Of a stretch of 43,400 nt of DNA, positions 32,954 to 40,657 are shown one piece after another. Numbering within the stretch: position 1 is the first letter of the stretch; every line of letters starts with the position of its first letter. The stretch is taken from contig JADLBD010000253.1 of NCBI GenBank assembly GCA_020847975.1, forward strand, positions 1 through 43,400. The letters are read 5' to 3'. The DNA is from Bryobacterales bacterium (lineage in GTDB: Bacteria; Acidobacteriota; Terriglobia; Bryobacterales; Bryobacteraceae). The translations under genes were made by a program, and so were the position numbers. The notes under the pieces were generated by a model. It had not been told where the DNA came from. It searched no databases and worked only from the letters and a program-made list of their open reading frames with translations.

Positions 32954-33325
32954 TCACCTCACCAGAACCGCTGTCCGGTCCGTCGATTGCGTCTCTACCA
33001 GCAGATAGTCGATGTCGATCCTCAGTTCCCCGGCGTCCGGATCGCCGCCCACCCGCACATCCTTCACGCTGATCTGCGATCCCAGCCACTTGTTCAGCGA
33101 CTGAAGAATCAGGATCTTCACCGAAGCTTCCAGCGCCTCTGAATGCGGCGCGAAGATCAACTGCCGCAAGCCGCATCCGAACTCCGGCAGGTCCACGCGC
33201 TCCCCCGGCGATGTCAGCAGCACTTGCCGGATCATCTGCCGCACATGCGTCGCATACGGCGATTGCTGCGCCCGCCGCGAGTCGCCGTCAATCCGGAACG
33301 GATATGCGTAATCGTGGCGCTCCAT
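32954..33325 (-). CDS. GPW/gp25-family baseplate protein
   Basis: The protein (123 aa) is a gp25-like wedge component that links baseplate to the first sheath ring. It shows the usual pattern: YPFRID, HVRQMIRQVLLTSPGERVDLPEFGCGLRQLIFAP, a long helix ILILQSLNKWLG, and a final strand pair ending in RIDIDYLLV. Length is normal for the family. Its ribosome binding site (GGAGG, 4 nt before ATG 33325) overlaps the stop codon of the PAAR-like gene, so the two are probably translated in concert. Confidence 0.93.
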   Translation of the reverse strand: MERHDYAYPFRIDGDSRRAQQSPYATHVRQMIRQVLLTSPGERVDLPEFGCGLRQLIFAPHSEALEASVKILILQSLNKWLGSQISVKDVRVGGDPDAGELRIDIDYLLVETQSTDRTAVLVR

Positions 33326-33326
33326 G

Positions 33327-33656
33327 CTACCTCCCCGATACCTTTCGTTGCGTGTTCACCACCATCACCGTTCCCTGCACCGCCTGGTCCGCCGCCACGC
33401 ACAACCCCACGCTCTGCTCCGTCAAATGAAATGCCTGCACCGATTTGCTCTGCGCCGCCGGCTGCACCCAGTTCACCTGCACGCAGGGATGCGGCGTCGG
33501 CCCCACCGCGAACGGGCAACCCGTTATGGTGAACGTGTCCGCCGATCGCACAAGGAACGCCCCGTCCGCCTTCGACTTCGTGTTCGATGTAATGATGTTC
33601 ACCTGCCCGCCATGAGGGCACATCAACTGGCTCGACGCGTTCAGCAAGGCAGCCAT
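33327..33656 (-). CDS. PAAR-like spike tip protein
   Basis: This small protein (109 aa) shows the eCIS PAAR-like/DUF4280 pattern: LMCPHGGQV near the N-terminus, GAFLVRSADTFTITGCPF in the middle, and PHPCVQVNWVQPA. The Cys and His residues (CPHGG, GCPF, PHPC) fit the metal site that sharpens the spike tip. It is encoded between the spike gene (V) and gp25, as expected for a tip protein. ATG 33656 is preferred to the GTG directly before it because GGGAGG lies 4 nt upstream of the ATG and only 1 nt from the GTG. The protein caps the OB-fold spike and may carry or orient effectors. Confidence 0.88.
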   Translation of the reverse strand: MAALLNASSQLMCPHGGQVNIITSNTKSKADGAFLVRSADTFTITGCPFAVGPTPHPCVQVNWVQPAAQSKSVQAFHLTEQSVGLCVAADQAVQGTVMVVNTQRKVSGR

Positions 33657-33665
33657 CACACCTCC

Positions 33666-34175
33666 CTATAGAACTTCCAGCGACCCGTCGTTTACATCCA
33701 CCTTCGAGGAACTCACCAGCACCTTCTTCCCGTCCCTCTCCACCAAAACCCCATTCGAATCGAGCGTGATCTTGTTCCCGGCATCGTCGCTGATCACGAT
33801 CTTCGACGCGCTGTCATCGAGGATGATCTTGTGCTTCGCCACCGTCACAATCACCTTCACGTCCGCCTTGGCGTCCTGCGGCACTTCGCCTTCCCGCCAG
33901 TAACACCCGGTCCACACCGGCAGCGAAACGTCCCCACCCTCGAATTCAATCCACACCCCGCTTCCCACCTCAGGCAGAAACGCGAATCCCACTCCATCTC
34001 CCGCGTACGGGACGCACGGCGATGCCCATCCCGTCGCCTGGTCTCCCAATGCCGCCGGCACTTTCGCTTTCACCCGCATCGCCGCCTCATCCACATCCGT
34101 CACCGTCCCTCGATACTTGCCGTAATACTTCGACTTCAGCCGTTCCAGCGCCTCCAGAATCATTTCCTCGTTCAC
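33666..34175 (-). CDS. Spike protein, baseplate assembly V / gp5 OB-fold part
   Basis: The protein (169 aa) is the central spike needle. The OB-fold domain at about 18-95 has YRGTVTDVDE, RVKAKVPAAL, ASPCVPYAG, FLPEVGSGVWIEFEGGD and PVWTGCYW. The C-terminal part (about 108-169) is a triple-helix-type repeat of short strands (KIILDDSASKIVISDDAG, KITLDSNGVLVERDG), as in the gp5/VgrG needle. There is no lysozyme domain. The start is GTG at 34175, sharing one base with the TAG stop of the preceding gene (TAGTG), with GGAGG 9 nt upstream; an ATG at 34163 is possible. With the gp27-like gene it replaces a single Afp8/VgrG fusion. Confidence 0.9.
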   Translation of the reverse strand: MNEEMILEALERLKSKYYGKYRGTVTDVDEAAMRVKAKVPAALGDQATGWASPCVPYAGDGVGFAFLPEVGSGVWIEFEGGDVSLPVWTGCYWREGEVPQDAKADVKVIVTVAKHKIILDDSASKIVISDDAGNKITLDSNGVLVERDGKKVLVSSSKVDVNDGSLEVL

Positions 34176-35302
34176 TAGATCAGCCCTCCGCCGAATCCGC
34201 CTCCGGACGCGTTCTCCCCAACTGCGTTCCGCACCAGCACGAACCTCATCCGGTGGCTATCCTGTCCGATCGTGTGCCGCACGTTCCACACGTAGTAATT
34301 GCCCGAATGCACGCTCCCCATCCCGGCTACTTCCACCACCGTTCCCGCCCGCAATACCTTCTTGAGCCGCGACAGGTCGGCCTCGCCTTCACACCGCACA
34401 AACCAACCCGAATCCGTCAGCAGCGCCTTCGCGCGCAGCGCCAGATCGCCCGCATCCGTTGCCGCCGTCGTGAGAATCGCCTTCATCGCGCGGCCCGCGA
34501 ACGTTGTCAAATCCCGGTCGCCCAGAGCCGTCAAACCCGACTCCGTCGCATCACCCGAAACCCCATCCTCATCCGCCGTAGTGAACAGCGCCTGCCGCGC
34601 CTCCACTTCCGTCGGCCGCGTAATATCCCACTCCACGTCGAGCGACTCCACGTTCCAGTTCTCCGGATCGTTCACCAGCAGCGTCACCGCCGGCGAACCG
34701 CTCAGCGATGGCCGCATGAAATACCCCGTGCGTACTCCCGGCGTGTCCGCGCACGCCACCCGCGCCAGTTTTCCGTTCCGCCGTGCCAGCATGCGCAGCA
34801 ACTGGATGTCCGTCGTCCGCTGCATCAGCGTGTTCCCATCCTCCGTGTGCGCCGCCGAATCATCGCTCGTGTTTCCCGAATCGGGCGTGATCCCGTAGTC
34901 GCCGAAAATCGTGTTCGCCACCGTCCCATCGGTGACGTCCGCCCACTCCTTCACCTTCTCCTCGAGATTCATCAGCCACGATGCGTCCTGTCCCCACACC
35001 TTCAACCGCGACGACGTCGCCCCCCGCTCGACATGCAGTTTCTGGCTCAATACGTATCCATCGAAAATGCATTCCGGCGCTTGCCCTTCCGCCGAAACCA
35101 CCACCGCCACGTTCCCATAGGGCTGAAACTCGCTGTCGTTGACGAACGTCAAGTCTCCCGAACTCGACCGGCTCACCGGCAAATCCAGTTCGAACGCCCC
35201 CGGCAAATCCACACTCTCCTCCACTTCGAGCGAAGTCATCTGCGTGTACAGGTCCTCTCCCGCCGGCTGGCCGTCGAACAGCAACTGGAAGGAGTTCGCC
35301 AT
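34175..35302 (-). CDS. Spike hub protein, phage late control D / gp27-like
   Basis: The protein (375 aa) belongs to the phage late control D family, the trimeric hub that joins the tube to the spike. Seen: DLYTQMTSLEVEESVDLPGAFELDLP near the N-terminus (here broken as DLYTQMTSLEVEE and ESVDLPGAFELDLP), FDGYVLSQKLHVE, LKVWGQDASWLMNLEE, LLRMLARRNGKLARV, and a C-terminal hub strand (GNYYVWNVRHTIG). It ends in a Gly-rich tail (GGGFGGGLI). An AAGGA lies about 11 nt before ATG 35302. In Afp the equivalent is the first half of Afp8; here it is a separate gene joined to the spike gene by a 1-nt overlap. Confidence 0.9.
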   Translation of the reverse strand: MANSFQLLFDGQPAGEDLYTQMTSLEVEESVDLPGAFELDLPVSRSSSGDLTFVNDSEFQPYGNVAVVVSAEGQAPECIFDGYVLSQKLHVERGATSSRLKVWGQDASWLMNLEEKVKEWADVTDGTVANTIFGDYGITPDSGNTSDDSAAHTEDGNTLMQRTTDIQLLRMLARRNGKLARVACADTPGVRTGYFMRPSLSGSPAVTLLVNDPENWNVESLDVEWDITRPTEVEARQALFTTADEDGVSGDATESGLTALGDRDLTTFAGRAMKAILTTAATDAGDLALRAKALLTDSGWFVRCEGEADLSRLKKVLRAGTVVEVAGMGSVHSGNYYVWNVRHTIGQDSHRMRFVLVRNAVGENASGGGFGGGLI

Positions 35303-35309
35303 CTGCCGT

Positions 35310-35582
35310 TCAATCCTTTGCCGGTATGCCGATCAGATCCTGCACCGCGAGCGCATCCGGAACCATCGCATCATTGGCGTCGCACAGCTTCCAGAACGCC
35401 GTGGCATCCTTCAGATAGAGGGCCGCCAGATGATCCAATCTCTGCCCTTCCTTCCGCGCGTGATAGCCGATCACCCCTCCAGTGCGTGGCAGAGGCAGCT
35501 TCACCACCGGAATCATCCGGCCGTCCGCCGCGGTAATGGTGTACGTCTCCATCCCCTGGTACCGGCTTCCCTTGAAGAACAT
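35310..35582 (-). CDS. LysM-domain tail protein (Afp7 C-terminal-like)
   Basis: This is a 90-aa protein with a single LysM/tail-X-like domain: IGYHARKEGQRLDHLAALYLKDATAFWKLC (split as IGYHARKEGQRLDHLAAL and YLKDATAFWKLCDAND), then DLIGIPAKD. In contractile tails this domain clamps the tube initiator to the hub. AGGAGGAAGGA directly before ATG 35582 is a very strong ribosome binding site. It lies between the CIS-tube gene and the hub gene; in Afp the two parts are fused in Afp7. Confidence 0.88.
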   Translation of the reverse strand: MFFKGSRYQGMETYTITAADGRMIPVVKLPLPRTGGVIGYHARKEGQRLDHLAALYLKDATAFWKLCDANDAMVPDALAVQDLIGIPAKD

Positions 35583-35591
35583 TCCTTCCTC

Positions 35592-36299
35592 CTAAATGGG
35601 CAGCATCCCGATGATCGACTCCACCGAGTTCGCCAGATTCGCCACCGCCAGCGCCTGCCGTAAGCCTTGCGAATACACATATGCGGCCTTCGCCACCTCC
35701 TTCAACGGATCATCCCCAAGCGCCGCCAGTTCCTCCGGAGTCAGCACCGTCAGCCCCAGCGTCGCATCGGCGTGCGTGGGATTCAGCAGCGTGTCGTATA
35801 GCTTCTCTGTAATGTTCAGCGTCGTCACCCGCACCGGCACGATGCGCCCCGGTCCCCATACGAACAGCACCACCGGTACTTGCGATTGCGGAACCGAACT
35901 AGATGCGCCCGAAGCTCCTCCCCCCGCGGAGACCCCACCCGCTCCCACTGAAACCGATACGGACCCCAGCAGCCCCGCCTCCGCCGAACCCGTCGGATAC
36001 AACAACATCTCGAGAGCCGCCAGCCGCGTGTAGATCCCCGACACCGTCGCAATCCCTTCCGCCACCGGGCTCCCGTCCGCGATCATGTCGCTCGCGTCCA
36101 TCGCAATCGACATCGAAAACGACTCCCCCGGCATTCCCTTCACTGCCAGAGGATTCGTCCGGTCCCCCGCCGAGGGCGGCTGCGTCCAGTTGTGCGTGAT
36201 CGTCTCCGGGTTGTACTGGAACACGATCACGTTCGGCAGCGGAACCAGAAACGTCGGCATGAACTGCACCAGCGCCCCGTGCATGAATTTTCCAGGCAT
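35592..36299 (-). CDS. CIS tube-initiator protein (Afp7 N-terminal-like)
   Basis: The protein is 235 aa. The opening contains VIVFQYNPETITHNWTQP, a hallmark of the CIS-tube family that forms the first hexamer above the hub. GMPGESFSMSIAMDASDM follows, then a flexible Gly/Ser-rich insertion (about 115-138), and VVLFVWGPGRIVPVRVTTLNI, ending in helices. There is no LysM domain; that is supplied by the next gene. Seven nt separate it from the small gene upstream. No strong ribosome binding site is seen at ATG 36299; a GAGGAG lies 15 nt upstream. Confidence 0.87.
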   Translation of the reverse strand: MPGKFMHGALVQFMPTFLVPLPNVIVFQYNPETITHNWTQPPSAGDRTNPLAVKGMPGESFSMSIAMDASDMIADGSPVAEGIATVSGIYTRLAALEMLLYPTGSAEAGLLGSVSVSVGAGGVSAGGGASGASSSVPQSQVPVVLFVWGPGRIVPVRVTTLNITEKLYDTLLNPTHADATLGLTVLTPEELAALGDDPLKEVAKAAYVYSQGLRQALAVANLANSVESIIGMLPI

Positions 36300-36306
36300 G
36301 ACTGCG

Positions 36307-36540
36307 TTATATGCTCCTCTTCAAACGGCGAACGATCTCATCCGTGATCCGTCCCGCCAATTCATCCGCGCTACCGTGGGGCCGCGCGGCCACCTGCATC
36401 CGCAGCCCGCCAATTGCCGCCTCGCTGCCAGGTTCCAGCCCCGCCGCCGACAGCAGTTCCGCAATGCGCCGCCCCAGTTCCTTTCCCGCAAGCGATTGCG
36501 GCCCCGTCATCCGCAACGCCAGCCTGTCGATCGTAATCAT
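36307..36540 (-). CDS. Small conserved eCIS protein of unknown function (77 aa)
   Basis: The short protein begins MITIDRLALRM, continues with a helix (GKELGRRIAELLSAAGL), has a strand GGLRMQVAA, and ends in an amphipathic helix ITDEIVRRLKRSI. There is no membrane segment. Its ATG overlaps the TGA of the ATPase gene (ATGA), so it is translationally coupled. Small genes of this kind often sit between the ATPase and tube-initiator genes in eCIS loci; the role is not known to me. The tight packing supports it being real. Confidence 0.8.
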   Translation of the reverse strand: MITIDRLALRMTGPQSLAGKELGRRIAELLSAAGLEPGSEAAIGGLRMQVAARPHGSADELAGRITDEIVRRLKRSI

Positions 36541-38591
36541 GCCGGATCCTCCAGATCATTCGCCCTCAGGATCTGGCCCTGCTTCTGCATCTCCCGCCGC
36601 ACTCCGGCCACTATGTGCCGCATCCCGATCCGCGACCGCTCTTCACAAGCCAGGAACGCCGCCCGCAGCGCCGCCGCCTTGATCGTCGCCCCCGTCAAGT
36701 CCAACTGGCTCGCCAGTTTCTCCCACTGGATCCCCTCCTCGATCAACTCCAGCCCCTCCGGAGTCCGCTCCGGCAGCGCCTTCCGCCACAGCACCCGCCG
36801 CTCCGCCACTCCCGGCGGCAGAAAGTCGATCAGAAACCGCAGCCGCCGCAGAAACGCCTTGTCCAGATCTTCCTTCCGGTTCGTCGCCAGAATCGCCAGC
36901 CCGTCGAATTGCTCCATGCGCTGCAACAGGTAATTGATCTCGATGTTGGCGAACCGGTCGTGCGCGTCCTTCACCTGCGTCCGCTGCCCGAACAGCGCAT
37001 CGGCTTCGTCAAAAAACAAAATCACGCTGTCGCGTTCGCAGGCGTCGAAGACCTGCTTCAGATGCTTCTCCGTCTCCCCGATGTACTTGTTCACCACCGC
37101 CGAAAGATCCACACGCCGCAGCCCCAGCCCCAAAGACCGCGCCATTACCTGCGCGGCCATCGTCTTCCCCGTGCCGCTTGGCCCCGCGAACAACGCGCTG
37201 ATGCCCCGTCCCAGGGGCGTCAACCGCTCGAAGCCCCAATCCTCCAGCACCGCGTTCCGCAGCCGCACCTGCGATTCGAGTTCCTCCAGATGCCGCCGCA
37301 ACTGCTCCGGCAGCACGATGTCTTCCCACTCGTACGGCAGCGGAACCGCTTGCAGCAAATCTCCCGGAGCGCTGTGCAGCAGCGTGTGACAGGTCAGCGC
37401 CGCCGCCTGCTCCCCTGCCGCCGACGCGCGCGCCGCCGCCACAATCTCTTCCGGCAGCAAGGGCGAATCCGCCACCGCGCGCGGCATGGGTCCGCCGCCC
37501 TCCTGCCTCCACAACTCGCGCCTCACCCGCTGCGTCAACCGCGGCAGGGAATAGCTGAGCCGCGCCACTCGACGGTCCGCGCCCCACGACAGGCTCACTG
37601 CCGTCGCGTAGAAGCTCAGCCCGATCTCCCGCCGCGCCGCCTTCAACACCTTCGCATCGAGCGCATCGGCATCCCTCCATAGCACCGCCCCGCCGCATAG
37701 CCTCGCCAGCCGTACCGCCCTTTGCACCCGCTCTCCCGCCGCGCTTCCCTCCATTTGCCCGAGCGCCTGCCCATCCACCGCCAGCAGCCCAATCCCAAGG
37801 CTCGCGCAAAGCTGCGCCGCCAGTGTTCCCCTCCCCGCGCCCTTCGCACCCACAATCTCGATCTCCACGGACACCCGCTGCTGCCGCCCGATCGCCACCA
37901 GCGAATTCTTCATCGCCGCCAGCATCTCCGGATACAGGCACGGCCACTCCACGCGCAGCCACTGCGCATGCATCCCCAACACCCCGTCCGCGGTCTGCCC
38001 ATCCACCAGCCAGTGCAACAACTGCGGATCGGCCGTCCATGGGCTCGCCGCCGCCCACGGGTTTGCCGCGCCCTCCACCGGCTGCGCCATGTGCCACCGC
38101 ACCAGCGGAGAGGAAGGCCCCAGCCGCACCTCGCGGGTCCACCCGTACAATCCGCTCGCCAGCCACAGCGTCGCCTGCGAAGCGTTCGCGTCGTCGTGCA
38201 GGTAGCCGCACACGCGCCGCCACCACGGATCGCTCTCCACCGCCAGCGCCAATGCCAGCAGGTCCCGCTCTTCCGCGCTCAGCCCGAACTCGCTGATCAG
38301 CCTCTGCCACCGCTCTTCCTCCGCGCGCTCCCACTCCGCGATTTCCAACGTGTACTGCCGCGCTTCCGCGTCCGACCGGTAGAATGCCTCTTCCACCGCC
38401 GCCATCTCCGCCGGGTCCGTCAGTATGCGGTTCACGTCCGCTTCCGTGATCGCCAGACCCTGCGTCGAACTTCCATCCTGAGCCCACAACGACCGCATCC
38501 ACGCCGCTCGCCGCAGCGCCCGCAGCCGTAAAGCCCGCAAGAACGCGGGTTCCGCTTTCGTTAACCGCCGTTTTTCGAGCGCCGGTGTCAT
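36537..38591 (-). CDS. AAA+ ATPase of the eCIS (Afp15/Pvc15-like)
   Basis: The protein (684 aa) is a cytoplasmic ATPase thought to help particle assembly or cargo loading. The C-terminal AAA+ module has Walker A GPSGTGKT (470-477), Walker B ILFFDEAD (about 524-531), sensor N571 in ATNRKEDLD, and arginine-finger candidates in FLRRLRF (582-585). The N-terminal half holds a second nucleotide-binding-like loop, GAKGAGRGT (248-256), where Lys is replaced by Arg, so a degenerate tandem module is likely. The start at 38591 (MTPALEKRR) is chosen because its ATG overlaps the TGA of the DUF4255 gene; the frame is open further upstream but that would run deep into the neighbour. The stop overlaps the next ATG. 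Confidence 0.92.
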   Translation of the reverse strand: MTPALEKRRLTKAEPAFLRALRLRALRRAAWMRSLWAQDGSSTQGLAITEADVNRILTDPAEMAAVEEAFYRSDAEARQYTLEIAEWERAEEERWQRLISEFGLSAEERDLLALALAVESDPWWRRVCGYLHDDANASQATLWLASGLYGWTREVRLGPSSPLVRWHMAQPVEGAANPWAAASPWTADPQLLHWLVDGQTADGVLGMHAQWLRVEWPCLYPEMLAAMKNSLVAIGRQQRVSVEIEIVGAKGAGRGTLAAQLCASLGIGLLAVDGQALGQMEGSAAGERVQRAVRLARLCGGAVLWRDADALDAKVLKAARREIGLSFYATAVSLSWGADRRVARLSYSLPRLTQRVRRELWRQEGGGPMPRAVADSPLLPEEIVAAARASAAGEQAAALTCHTLLHSAPGDLLQAVPLPYEWEDIVLPEQLRRHLEELESQVRLRNAVLEDWGFERLTPLGRGISALFAGPSGTGKTMAAQVMARSLGLGLRRVDLSAVVNKYIGETEKHLKQVFDACERDSVILFFDEADALFGQRTQVKDAHDRFANIEINYLLQRMEQFDGLAILATNRKEDLDKAFLRRLRFLIDFLPPGVAERRVLWRKALPERTPEGLELIEEGIQWEKLASQLDLTGATIKAAALRAAFLACEERSRIGMRHIVAGVRREMQKQGQILRANDLEDPA

Positions 38592-39808
38592 ATCGTGATC
38601 CACCACGAAGGCGCGCTCTCGACGCCGCTGACTCTTACACGCACCCCGTAACGTCCAGGCGCCAGCGCCGCCGGAGCGCGAAACGCAATCGACGTTCCCC
38701 CGCCCAGAATCTGAAACTCGCCCGCCCCGGGAGCCCCCGCCGCCTCGCCGAGCGCCACCGTCTCGAGCAGCACTTCCGTCTTCCCAGCCGTGAATCCCAC
38801 CCCGCTGAATGTGTATAGACCAGCCGCCGCCGGCAGAATCGGCGGGTTCGTCACTCCAGTCACCGCCGCGCACACGCTCAGCGCAGCCGAATTCGTCCTC
38901 ACCGCCCCGCTCCCCGCCCGTATCTGGTAGATCCCCGGCGCGGGCGAATCCGCCGGCGGCGTCCCCACCCCAGGCCGCAGTTCCAGCGTCACGGACGTCT
39001 CCGTATGAATCACTGGCGCTCCCGCGCGCCACCCGGAGATGTCCCTCTCATTCGTCCCGTCCGCGTCCAACAGGAAAAATTGCGTCGTGGGCGTGAACCC
39101 CGCGCCAAGAATCACCACGCGCTGTCCCGGCGCTGCCGTGGCCGGCGAAAGATCAAATGTCCCCGTCTTCAGGTCCGCCGGCGTGCTGTCCGGCTTCAGA
39201 TACGTGATGCGCGCGTGCGTGCCCAGCAACTGTCCCGAGCCCGCGAAGGGCAAGTCCGATGGGTTCGCCGTCAGCAAAAACGCAGTCGGCTTCGGCGCGG
39301 GCCCCGGAGCCGCGTCCGTCGGCGAAAGAAACGCTACCGCCACTTTGTACACCACCGTCAGCCGGAACGGAGCCGATGCGGCCTGCCAGAGAATGCCCAG
39401 TTTGTCGAACCCTTCCATCTCCGTCGTAACCGTCATTTCTTCGCTCGTCGAACTCAGCCGCAGAATCGGATTGTCCTGAAGCGCCCGCATCGCGACCGCC
39501 GTCGCATGCTGCTCCTGCCGGAACTCTTTCCCCGCATATGCCGTCAGCAGGTAGTAAAGTTCCAGCCCCATCGGGCGCTGCCGCGAAAGCTGTGGACCCG
39601 TCACCGGCGTGTTCCTCACGTTCCTGTCCACCCCGACGTGATACAGATAAAAACAAACCTGGCAGCCGCCATCCGACCGCACGCTCTCCGGCATCGCCCC
39701 AGTGACATCGAACGCAAACGGGAGCGTCGCTGCATTCATTGCCGTGCGGATGATGCCCAGCAGCAGGTCCGTGATCACCGATAGATCCGTTACTCCCGTT
39801 AGAGCCAT
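38588..39808 (-). CDS. DUF4255/Pvc16-family tail cap (terminator) protein with C-terminal IPT-like domains
   Basis: The protein is 406 aa. The N-terminal 180 residues match DUF4255, the tail-terminator family of eCIS: CQVCFYLYHVGVDRNVRNTP, LELYYLLTAYAG, ATAVAMRALQDNPIL, RLTVVYKVAVAFL. Residues about 215-406 contain repeated Ig/TIG-like strands (PGQRVVILGAGFTPTTQF, YTFSGVGFTAGKTEVLL, APGRYGVRVRVSG), which probably decorate the cap. No ribosome binding site is obvious; the gene starts 9 nt after the preceding stop. It caps the distal end of tube and sheath to fix particle length. Confidence 0.9.
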   Translation of the reverse strand: MALTGVTDLSVITDLLLGIIRTAMNAATLPFAFDVTGAMPESVRSDGGCQVCFYLYHVGVDRNVRNTPVTGPQLSRQRPMGLELYYLLTAYAGKEFRQEQHATAVAMRALQDNPILRLSSTSEEMTVTTEMEGFDKLGILWQAASAPFRLTVVYKVAVAFLSPTDAAPGPAPKPTAFLLTANPSDLPFAGSGQLLGTHARITYLKPDSTPADLKTGTFDLSPATAAPGQRVVILGAGFTPTTQFFLLDADGTNERDISGWRAGAPVIHTETSVTLELRPGVGTPPADSPAPGIYQIRAGSGAVRTNSAALSVCAAVTGVTNPPILPAAAGLYTFSGVGFTAGKTEVLLETVALGEAAGAPGAGEFQILGGGTSIAFRAPAALAPGRYGVRVRVSGVESAPSWWITI

Positions 39809-39817
39809 GGCGCCATC

Positions 39818-40657
39818 TCAACTCTGTCCCCATCCGAACAGCCTCGAGTAGCCGCGCGAAAGCGGCGTTTTTCGTCCCGGTTCGCGGCGCGGCGCCGCCG
39901 CAACCGGAGCCTGCTCGGGAGCAGGCGGAACCACTTCGATCTCAATCGAGCCGATATGCAGTGTGGGAGCGGCCTTGGCGGGAGGGCCGGGAGTCGGGGC
40001 GGAGGCTGCCGGCGCAGGCTCCGTCCAAAAACGCAGCGGCACGCCCTCCTGCTCCGCGGTCCCCTCCGGCAGCGGTTCCACTCTCCTCAAGTCAGATCTT
40101 TCCTGCTCCGGAATCACCCGCGGCCGTGAAGGAAACGCCGCGGGCGCGGCCGCAGGCTTCGTCCCCTTCACCACTGGGCTTCCATCAATCACTTCCGGTC
40201 TCTCCCGCGTTGGTCCGCGCCCCGGCTCCGGAGCCGGAGACTCGGCCGGAAACTCCCGAACTTCCCTTGGCGCCGTCTCCGCGCGAACCGCATCCATTCT
40301 CACCGCGCCTGGAGCCATCGGCGCCTGTGCCAAGTCCGGATCCCGCCCGGCCAGGGGCCCATTCACGGCCGCTTCGCCGTCTCCCGCGGTCGTCCGTTGC
40401 TCCAACCGATGATCTGCAACGCCCGTGGCTCTCACCGCCGCCGCGTTCTTTTCCTTCTGCTCCGTCTGCTCCGTCTGCGCTGCCCGCGCAACTCCCGCAG
40501 CGCGCTGCGGCTCCTGTTCCACCCTCGGCGCTTGCGAGGATGTCCACTGCGGCGTCGCCGGAGGCTCCCTTCGCGGCGACATGCGCGGCCGCAGCACAGC
40601 CGCCCCTGCCGGAGCCTGCCGCGCCACGCCGCGGAAATACGCGCCCCTCGTACTCAC
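39818..40657 (-). CDS. Disordered Pro/Ala/Glu-rich eCIS-associated protein
   Basis: The 279-aa low-complexity chain is rich in Ala, Pro, Arg and Glu with no folded domain visible over the first 230 residues. A short strand-like motif, LHIGSIEIEVVPP (starting about residue 233), recalls the hydrophobic IGRIEV-type motifs I know from disordered proteins of other eCIS loci. The C-terminus is basic (GRKTPLSRGYSRLFGWGQS). Its ATG overlaps the previous stop (ATGA), and the gene sits between the gp26-like gene and the cap gene. It may be a linker between cap and other parts; function is unknown. Confidence 0.8.
   Translation of the reverse strand: MSTRGAYFRGVARQAPAGAAVLRPRMSPRREPPATPQWTSSQAPRVEQEPQRAAGVARAAQTEQTEQKEKNAAAVRATGVADHRLEQRTTAGDGEAAVNGPLAGRDPDLAQAPMAPGAVRMDAVRAETAPREVREFPAESPAPEPGRGPTRERPEVIDGSPVVKGTKPAAAPAAFPSRPRVIPEQERSDLRRVEPLPEGTAEQEGVPLRFWTEPAPAASAPTPGPPAKAAPTLHIGSIEIEVVPPAPEQAPVAAAPRREPGRKTPLSRGYSRLFGWGQS

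Noticed and set aside
38592..39032. Upstream extension of the ATPase frame
   Set aside because: The extension is Gly/Arg-rich, lies within the DUF4255 gene, and the ATGA overlap at 38588-38591 gives a natural start.
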